A stretch of 64,000 nt of DNA from Plantago elongata (taxonomy: Eukaryota > Streptophyta > Magnoliopsida > Lamiales > Plantaginaceae), in NCBI GenBank assembly GCA_036897095.1, contig JAYMSP010000204.1:1-64000 (forward strand), given 5' to 3'. The position numbers and the translations under genes are program-made. Below the pieces are notes generated by a model, which did not search any database, was not told the DNA's origin, and saw only the letters and a list, made by a program, of their open reading frames with translations. Shown piece after piece: positions 55,235 through 64,000 of this stretch (position 1 is the first letter of the stretch; the number at the start of each line of letters is the position of its first letter).

Positions 55235-56350
55235 CGATCTCTAAATTATATATAAATAAATGTATATTTAACAAAAAATTAATATATTATTAATTAAAAT
55301 TAAATATCACTCTTAAAATTTTAAATATAAAAATTTTAATGAATAAAAATAATAATATTTTATAATATAAAATAGTTCATGTAAATAAATTATTTGTCGA
55401 TTAATACTATGAAAATAATAAGACAAGTAGAGTAAGCTACAGCCTACAAAGAAGCAAAAGTGAAAGAGAAAGGGAAAAGTCAGAGAGGGAAAGTGTTAAA
55501 AGCAAGAAAAATCTTTGACCTTTGTTTTTGAGTTTTTATTATTTGGATTTTGGAGAAAGGAAAAATAAACAAGAAAATGAGAAAAATAAATTGGTCCCCA
55601 TCTGAAGTTATGAACCATAGGGTTGGGTCTGAAATTGGAAATAGGTTCCTTATATTTTTGTTTCTAACCATATTTTATGGTCATGTTCATTCATTCTTTA
55701 TGCAAAACAAACAAATTTTATAACCTAGGAGTATGTCCCAATGCTACATGGTATAAATTACATTATTAATCACATGAAATTTGAGCTACCGGAAAGTCAC
55801 CAAAGTCACAAGATATAACTCTAATTTAACATTACAAATTTTCATTTCAAGGAGATTAACTAATCATTAAAATTATCAATATACCCATAGTGACTTGAGT
55901 TGATTGTCATGTCACTCAAATGGCCATTTGAATGAGATTTTGGTGAAATTGTGTTTGGAATGGAATTGAAATGGGGTATTTGAAGTGTATTTTAGGCCAA
56001 ATAAATATTCATCGAGCCAAATAGAGCGATTTAAATGCTATGTCAACCAGCCCCTTAGTTGTTATCCAATATCATTCTTCTCCTTCTTCTTCACATCAAG
56101 TATCGTTCACTTTCGATCATTTTTTCTTCTTCACATGTATTATATTATAATTAATATTACGATATAATTAATAGTTTTAAGATAATATAAATTATTAATT
56201 TATAATTTTTATAATAAAAATTGTAAGTAAAAAGTTTGCATACGAGTACTGCGTACTAACTTTTTTCTAGTATTAAATAAATTATGAGCAATATATAATG
56301 GTTGTGAATTCTAAACATGACAATATATAAAATTAATTAAAAAAATTACC
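55235..56350. other. AT-rich intergenic sequence
   Basis: Very AT-rich from 55235 to 55430, then mixed. No gene or defined repeat is seen. Confidence 0.5.
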
Positions 56351-56353
56351 TCG

Positions 56354-56935
56354 AGTAAACTTTGTCAGTGACACACTATGCCAGTGGCAAACTTTTCCAC
56401 TGGCAAACTATATCGTATTAAAAAATGAAAAAATTAATGAAACTAATAAAACTTGAGCAACATGAGAAGCTTTTACAGACTTTGTTCGTGGCAAACTTTG
56501 TCACTGACAAACCATGCACGGGGAAAACTTTGTCACTGACACACTATGTCGTTGGCAAACTTTGCAAGTGGCAAATTATACTCGGGCAAACTTTGTTGAT
56601 TTCACTGGCAAACTATGTCATATTAAAAAATAAAAAATTAATTAAACTAATAAACTTGAGTAACATGAAAAGTATGTGCAAACTTTGTCAGTGATACACT
56701 ATGCCGGTGGCAAACCATGTCTGGGACAAACTTTGTCACTGGCACATGCACACTAGCCAGTGGCAAATTATACTCGGACAAACTTTGTTGATTTCGCTGG
56801 CATAGTTTGTCAGTGGCAAACTTTGCAGTGATAAATTATAAATGTCCAAGACAAACTTTGTCGGTGACAAACTTTGACAGTGAGACATTGTGCCGGTGGC
56901 AAACTTTGATGGTGAAAAATAAGAAGGGTGACAAA
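56354..56935. repeat. Higher-order minisatellite (about 20-bp units within a 205-bp unit)
   Basis: Degenerate units of the form TTTGTCACTGACAAACTATG and GTGGCAAACTTTG follow one another across the stretch. A longer unit is laid over them: an AT-rich block (TATTAAAAAA..AATTAAT.AAACTAATAAA.CTTGAG.AACATGA) occurs at 56416 and again at 56621, a period of about 205 bp, each time followed by the same series of short units. Both CACTGGC and GCCAGTG occur, so parts can pair as hairpins. The open frame running through it is unlike any protein I know. Confidence 0.85.
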
Positions 56936-56939
56936 AAGC

Positions 56940-58030
56940 TCATAATAAAAAAAATACAAAATAAGTTATGATTGGTACAACACAATATACAACATTATTT
57001 GTATATAATTGTTGTAATTTAATTTTTAATAATCAAATGTTTAATATGAATTGTAACATTAACTACACAATCATTTTTGGTGACCTTTTGGTAAGAAAGG
57101 TGACTTAATAGTAAACTCAATATCTACTGATGTCTTAAAGTAAAAAAAGACCTACTGGTAACTAATTGGTAAATAATTCAATTTTATTTTACTTTTAAGT
57201 CGGAGAGCTTTTCATTCTCAATTACTTTTATTTGTTTATCAATCCTTGGAGCCGACCAAGAGATCGGTTGTTAGGAATTAAATTACATTTATTTAATTTA
57301 TATCATATCTATTATTTTTATTTGAGAATATTCAAAAAAAAACATTCAATTTTATAATAAAAAACTGACTTTTATATTATATGTGTTTACTAAATCACTT
57401 TCAAAATGAGAACTTTACTCCTTTTTTAGAAAAAATTAGAAATATATTAATAGAGTTAGTTTAATGCTACAGATTTAAGTCCATTACGGACTATTACAAC
57501 AAGCCGATCCAGACATCCAGTTCCAAAATAGGTGAAAGCCAAGCAGGACAAAGAGCTCTACTCTTTAGAGCGTTTGTTAAATTGTTTCTAAAATAACTTC
57601 TGCAGGATTTAATTACTGTTGATCCAAAGTTATGAATATTAAACAACTAATCCGAAGATTTGATGGGGCGGGCAATCATGGATCCGCTATTCATTCCCAT
57701 GTTAGTACTCAACCTATTTGTTCATACAGATCAATTTATTCAGATCAACAAGTCTGAAACGTTAAGATAAACATCATCCTTAACTACAAAACAGTTCACA
57801 TCATCACATATACTAATAATAATAATTCAATTGATAATCTGATTTATTCACACAAATCTAACCTATTACAAACTCAATGCAATTATTATCAAGTCTTGTG
57901 GAGTATACAGGATGGTGACTTGGTGAGCATTATGACGAGAATTGGGATCACAAATTGAATTACATCGACGATGATGCTAAGACTTTAAACTGAAATGGTT
58001 AGAGACTAGATGAAGGCTAAAGCTATGTTA
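56940..58030. other. Intergenic sequence between minisatellite and GAACT-rich repeat
   Basis: AT-rich, without a recognised gene. Confidence 0.5.
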
Positions 58031-58032
58031 TC

Positions 58033-58134
58033 TGAATTGAACTGAATAGAACTTAACCGAACTAAGTTGAACTAAGTAAGGTATGAATTATAACTAAGCC
58101 GAACTGAACTTAACCGAATTAAATTGAATTGAAG
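58033..58134. repeat. Short GAACT-rich direct repeat
   Basis: Two related blocks, GAACTGAATAGAACTTAACC at 58039 and GAACTGAACTTAACCGAATT at 58101, are each followed by AA(C/T)TAA-(A/G)TTGAA(C/T). They are separated by about 25 unlike bases. Confidence 0.6.
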
Positions 58135-59537
58135 TGATTTTAAGTTGAAGAGAGCGTAGCCTAATGGATAGAAGGAGGCATGTAAATGCATTTTAAGCTT
58201 CTACGGAATCTATAGATTGCCACCAAATATAACCCGGCAAGTAGAATCGTTTATCCAAAGTAACAGTTTCCATTGTGACTTTGATCACTCACAATCAGGC
58301 CTCACTGGTAACCGGTAGGAGGATGTTCAGGGTTTACTTAGGTTTTAGAAATAGTTTGGATTGCTACATTTTCACCTAAAAGCAAACGACATGATAGAGA
58401 GTTAGTTTAAAGCACCCTAATAGTGACAGGAAATTTGTATGCAAGTGATCATCCTTTTTCCAGTAAAGGAGGCAGTGTTATGTTACGTTCCCTAACATTT
58501 CCTGTGATTTGCATGTCATATTTTTGTCGCTGTGTATTATATTCACTAAAATAATCACATTCATATAATTGTATATAAAACAATCACAAAATACATACTG
58601 GTGTAATTTAAAAGTGGGTCAATAATGTCGATTGCCGACCACGTTAAGGATTAGGAGTTTTGGACCTACCATAGACCGACATGTCACTTGCAGCACAAAC
58701 TTAACTCTGTTTTAATTTGGTCATGACACATAATTTACACGGTATAATCATGCAATTTCGTCTGCTTTTAAATTAACCCTGTTAGTGATTACTAGAAAAG
58801 ATGTTTGCATACGTCAAGGGATCTTTTAATAAGATATCTCTGTCACAAGCTATAACTTGGAACAAACCGACAATGGTAGAAACGTGTACATAACAAGACC
58901 TGAGAAATGAGTGTTTAATTGTTAACAGTGATACATTTAATAAAAGAATATAATGGACTTTCTTCTTTATGATCAACAGCAGCATAATTTTTCATAACCT
59001 ACTACTTATCTAAAGATCCACTTTTTAAGTCTCTGAATGAGTACTTCACCCAACTTTCCATAAATCGTACCCTTTCAAAAAAAAAAAAAAAAAATTTCCA
59101 TAATCGTTTTAGACAAATAGTTGTTTTTTTTCCTTCATCAAGTTCCAGTGATTACATAACATGCGGGCCTTAATAGTACATCTTTTCAGGAGAGACGGAA
59201 TCGAAGAAAAATTGAATCAGAAACTCAATCCTGATCTTCAAGTTTTGCTCCTAGGGTATGAAACTTACATTATATGGTCGTAAGTCATCGGTCCAGAATG
59301 AATGTAATTTACAGCCAGATCACCTCATTTACAGTAATATAAAGTTCAGAAACTTCACCATGTGAATGTGAAGTTTCTTTCTCAAAAAAAGCAAATAGAC
59401 AATAGTTGTTTCTCTAGAATATAGTATCATCGGACCTGTGGATTAAGGACAACCTTCCCATTGTGAAACCTCAGGTGTAAGAAAACTGGTACAACTCTTC
59501 AAAGTATGGACATTTCTGTTCTGGAAGATGTGATGGA
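58135..59537. other. 3' flank of GPA1
   Basis: About 1.4 kb. The part next to 59537 should be the GPA1 3'UTR. A run of 18 A lies near 59077-59094. No gene is seen. Confidence 0.45.
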
Positions 59538-62500
59538 TCATAATAAACCTGCCTCGAACAAATTTCGCCTTCTCAAAGTCTCGTCTACCAGCTTGAAAGT
59601 CTTCTTCACAAGTTTCTGATCCAGAGCAGTGGTTCTATATATTTTAAACACCCTATCGACACAATCAGGGGCGGTGTTTTGGAAATACAATTCCTCAAAC
59701 TTTTTCTTCACAAATCTGCAAGCAACGTATCATAAGTTACTACTTTGCTTTAGTAACATTTCATTTTCCTCAGGAAGCACTTGATACTCCTAAGATTTAT
59801 ACAAATTGTACATATAAACACGTACAGAAATAAATATGCAAACACGCATCATGTTTTGAAAAATATGCAAATATCCAGATTTCTATGCATGGTTTACTAA
59901 TTGATTTAGAATGCATTGATGTGCACGGATGAAAATTTCTAATTAATAATGCAGGCATTGATTCTGAAATTTATCAAGGAAGCACAAGTGAAAATTTGTG
60001 CATATATTAAACTAACAATCACATAATGGTGATGGTGACCACTTTTTGCAGCCATACATTTTTCTTTAAATTCCCTTCTTTTTTTTGCCAGTACCACCTG
60101 TAATTCCCGAGAATAATCATCTAAAATGACAACCTTTTCATGTATCCAGAGGAGGGTGACCAGAGTTCTTACTCATATGCATGCTCTACTTCTTGTTTTC
60201 CTGTAGAAATTGGCTGGTAATCCTTAAACCACTCACATGAATTTAATGGAACCTGCATATAGGGACACCATGATTCCAGTCTAGGGGTAATAGTAACAAC
60301 ACAGTGCAACATAAATCTTTTGCGGACTTACTTTTGAAACTTTTTTTTCAAACAAATCAAATTTGTTCAGGAATAGCATGAAAGAAGTTTTCTGCAGAGA
60401 GAAAAGGGAAAAAGTTATCTCACAATGGGGCAATGAAAGAGAAACACAACTATGCAATACAGTCTTGTAGAGTATGAAGGACAAAACCTCGAAGCAAGGT
60501 TGCTTAAGAACCCACTCAAAGAGTTCCTTTGTCTCCACCATCCGGTTCTTGTTGTCATCCTCAAATAAAGTATTATCATACCTGAAAAACATTCATTAAA
60601 ATTTCCATCCATTAAGGATAACTTTAGCAAAGTTACCTAAACTTATCTTGTCCAATACTACAACGTCGAAAAGTTAATTGAAGCAATTCAAAATTGTATA
60701 AGAGAACCTTTATTGCATTGATGGATTTTAATATTGACAATGCTGAAAGTATAGAATTAGATCAAAATAGTATAATAGTACTATTTATATATGTCTACTG
60801 ATTGAATGGAGAAGAAATAGATAATATCATACTCGCTTATAGCTGCACAAAATATGACAGCTGTTACACCCTCAAATAGATGAATCCATTTTCTTCGTTC
60901 ATTTCTCTGCCCTCCAACATCAAAGAGACGGTATACTTCTCCACTCTTCTTGTTCTGACCGACTGGGCTGCAAACACCATAAAAGATAAGAGATCTCTTC
61001 AACTGGTTCTTTAAATAAGTTGCATGTTCAAGAATGCTCATATATAAAGCTGACACGAATCTATTTTCTTAGTTACGGTAAAATTGAATGCAAAAATGTG
61101 TTGATACTAATAGGAAATGTTCTCCTACAGCTAAGTATTTGTCTCCTAAAAGTCCACCACATTGTTCTCATCATATCATACTAATGCATATCTGAGAGAA
61201 AGTACTCTCTACAATATCTAGAGGGGTATTGGAGGGAAAATAGCTTACTACACCAGCAACCGCTAAACTAAACAAGTGTTTTAATTATGTATTTTATAAC
61301 AAAGATCGGTAAGTGAAAATCGTATATATCAGATATCAACTGCAGTTAATATCATTATGTAAGTGCTACAAACAGGAAAACTTTTATGTCACGCAGAGGG
61401 AAAAGGAAACACCGATAACCTGAACTGAATCTCTACAACACCAGTTGTCCGAACCCTGGCATAAAGAACATCTTCCTACATCATGATAAATAGAGAAAAA
61501 AAAGTGAATTTGACCACATATTTTTTACGCATACAAAATAGTTCAAAATAAAGTAATGCTAACATAGAATAGAGATTGAAAAGGCAGCCAAAATCAATGA
61601 ATGGTAACTTGCATTAAATCATGATTGAAATCTAAATCCCTAAGAATTTATTTTAAAAAAATTATGGAATATCAAACTATAACATAAAAAGGCCTATCAT
61701 GAATTGGAAGAGTGAGAGGCTATGTCAAGGTATCTAAGTTGTAAGTTGATATGGGTTGACATAGAATGGAAAACAAAACGAGTATGATAATTGCTGAATC
61801 TTCTCAATAGAGCCACAATTGAGACGTTATTAAGCAGTTCACCTCGACTAATATTTAACAGCTGAGACATTTTATATTGACGATCTTCACACTCGCACGA
61901 ATTTGGGCTATTGAGGTATCTCCCATGTAGACGTAACGTGCAGAGTGATAAGAACTCATGAAAATATAGTTTGAGAAAATGATCTGGCTACTAAATATTA
62001 AACAGAACCACACAGGAAACGACAATGGCAGATCGCAGGGAGCTATAACCCTATAATCTAGAACTGTTCCATTTAATGTACTCCTAATACCATTTTAACT
62101 CCATATGATTGAAATTGAAGTTAAGTGAAGTTGATGCGCAGTAATTGTTCCCGCTCATAATATATTATTGTATTAGTATAGCAGGGGAGTCACGACTTTT
62201 CTTTCGGACAAGTCCATAAAATATCTCGCCGTCCAAGTGAGATCCTTGGAATTTCCTTGGACATAGATAGGGAAAAAAGATAAGGCAAATGTATGTAAGC
62301 ACACATCAGCATACCTTTGTAGGAACATAATCCGCATCAGACAGTCTTTCTAAGTTTTCCATGAAATAATGGGCACAATCAGGAACTTGAAGTTCAATGC
62401 CTCGCAGATATGTTTCCTATCAATTTAAGAAAATCATTCAAATGAAGAATGTATGTATTATTAGCTCCAGAACTTGAGAGTATTATGTACATATTCCATA

Positions 62501-63982
62501 AAGCAAATCTTACCTGTATGGCAGCGTCTTTCCAAAGAGTTCCAATATCCAGGGCAAGCTCTTTAGTAAGACATGGATAATCCAACCGGCTTCCAATTTC
62601 TGATAGTTCCTCCCCAATTTTCTATAGCAAGAAACATAATAGATAAATCATTTTCTTGGCCGGGAGTTTCTTATGTTGTCCTGACTACTGATGATGGTCT
62701 TTTCGGAATATGGTATGATAATCACTCAAATAAATAATTGACTACTATTTATGAACTATGATATGGTAATCACTCCATACCTTAGTTTCATCAGATAGGA
62801 ACAACTTTTCGGAATCAGTTGCACTTTGAGACACCTCCTTTGATCCGTCATAGAGTATCTGCAAAACAAATTTAAACTAGATTTGATTCTGTATGTATAA
62901 CTGTCACTTGGTCATTTATGGCTTGAAAGGCCTTTATTTCTATCCATCAAGTCCAAGATAAACATTTGGCCTAATGGTAAATACCTACATACATCATTTC
63001 TTACCTTTATTGTCTGATAAACATTGGCGTGGATGACTGGAATGTAATTTTTTAACTCAGCCTCATCAAAACCACTCTGAAACAGAAGTTTGATCTGCAT
63101 AGCATTTATAATGATCGCCAACTTAATTGATTTAGCTCATTTGGAAATAAATGGATGCAGATATATAAATCAAGTAACCAGTGAGAAAGGATTAAATGTC
63201 TTGCCTGCTTAAAAATGGTGGACTTTCCAGAATCCCCAGCGCCTTAACAATATAAAAGAACATTAGACAATATATTCAATAACATTAGACATAAGAGAAC
63301 ACTATAATCGAGTCATATATTCAGATAGACCTCGGTAAAGGAGTCTAGTTACTGGTGTTTTGGGCTTTTAGCATACATTTGGTAAGCATTTCATTGAGTA
63401 TATCAGTACGTGGGGTTTTTAAGTTATTGTACCGCCTGAAGAATCGCCTGTGTTCTGTGCTATTATATGATATTTCCAGATAATCTAAAACACATGTTGA
63501 GTCTCCCAAATATCTCACATCAAATTTTTCCAGGAAGAAAGAAACTTTAAGTTGTTATTGGAAGTCATTCGCAAACATTCATGAGCATGCAAGTGCAGGA
63601 ATCTCATCGAGAAGGCCATTATTAGTCTAGGAAAAAACCAAGGTCCAAGTGCATGGACAATATTATAGAATTATATTGAAACCAATGAAACACAAATAAC
63701 AGAATCAATAATCAGATACCGCATCTTGATACCAAGTAATAAGAGTTTCTGAATGTGTTTCTCTGCCTTTGTTTCTTGTTCAATTCGTCTTTCTATTTCT
63801 GCAGTCTGTCAATCCACATAAATACATCAGTCACAAAAACTGGGAAGCATCATAGAGTAAATAAAATAGTATCCACACTCAAATGCATAACAATAGACTG
63901 GGATGTTTCATTAAGCGTCTACCTGCTCGTTCTCTTCAGAATAAGCTTGACTGCGTCGCTGAGTACTACAGAGTAACCCCAT
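59538..63982 (-). CDS. GPA1: Heterotrimeric G-protein alpha subunit GPA1
   Basis: GPA1 is the canonical plant G-alpha. It binds GTP at the plasma membrane with the beta-gamma dimer and RGS1. Thirteen minus-strand exons (63982-63923, 63805-63733, 63242-63205, 63094-63005, 62858-62781, 62621-62514, 62416-62315, 61475-61420, 60967-60833, 60581-60488, 60391-60332, 60252-60173, 59715-59538) give exactly 383 residues, the length of Arabidopsis GPA1. Visible motifs are: MGLLCS, with Gly2 for myristoylation and Cys5 for palmitoylation; P-loop GAGDSGKST; switch [10 protein letters not shown] with the catalytic Arg; switch [14 protein letters not shown] with the catalytic Gln; NKFD; and TTALD. The C-terminus is [11 protein letters not shown]. 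It lacks the long N-terminal domain of extra-large G proteins. Intron 3 appears to be of GC-AG type. All frames close. Confidence 0.96.
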
Positions 63983-64000
63983 ATTACCAATTAGACGATG

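Noticed and set aside
56425-56694. 89-residue open frame in the minisatellite
   Set aside because: It is formed by translation of the short repeat units and resembles no protein.
58150-58200. A-box-like string (GTAGCCTAATGGATAG)
   Set aside because: No B box follows at tRNA or SINE distance, and no cloverleaf can be drawn.

Overview
This is a nuclear genomic window from a flowering plant. The genes are rich in introns, the introns and spacers are AT-rich, and the sequence between genes holds LTR-retrotransposon fossils, a Helitron end, MITEs and a tRNA-derived SINE. Every protein I recognise is plant type, and the sequences look like those of a eudicot, possibly an asterid; I cannot name the species.

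Seven protein-coding genes can be rebuilt exon by exon. From left to right they are: (1) PAA2/HMA8, the thylakoid Cu(+)-ATPase, on the + strand with its 5' part outside the window (7-5887); (2) ERECTA, an LRR receptor kinase, complete with 27 exons and 984 residues (+, 16426-22605); (3) a class XI myosin closest to XI-F, complete with 38 exons and 1514 residues (+, 25212-41024); (4) an OXIDATIVE STRESS 3-like protein, 244 residues (-, 41837-43114); (5) a class B GH9 endoglucanase, 488 residues (-, 47468-50001); (6) a FAP2-like protein with the chalcone-isomerase fold, 416 residues (-, 51647-54137) plus a probable 5'UTR intron; (7) GPA1, the canonical heterotrimeric G-protein alpha subunit, complete with 13 exons and 383 residues (-, 59538-63982). 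In every model the exon phases and total length close without a frame error.

The main gene-rich block runs from 16 to 64 kb. ERECTA, FAP2 and GPA1 lie close together, as they do in Arabidopsis (AT2G26330, AT2G26310, AT2G26300). ERECTA and the G protein also act in overlapping growth and immune pathways. The block therefore looks like an old conserved neighbourhood into which, or from which, the myosin, OXS3-like and GH9 genes were gained or lost.

The stretch from 6.6 to 16 kb is the repeat-rich gap: a GC-rich LTR-element leader and gag-like fossil, a palindromic TG/TA/CA microsatellite, a 3'-terminal piece of a Ty1/Copia element, a Helitron 3' terminus and a tRNA-derived SINE. Smaller local repeats occur elsewhere: a 158-bp duplication in ERECTA intron 1, a 108-bp tandem repeat at 43.9 kb, two related MITEs at 46 kb, a Stowaway-like MITE in a myosin intron, a duplicated FAP2 promoter segment at 55 kb, and a higher-order minisatellite at 56.4-56.9 kb. 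I found no CRISPR array, no rRNA or intact tRNA gene, and no clearly new multigene system. The most interesting points are the conserved neighbourhood, two GC-AG introns, the leader uORFs of ERECTA and the structured repeats.
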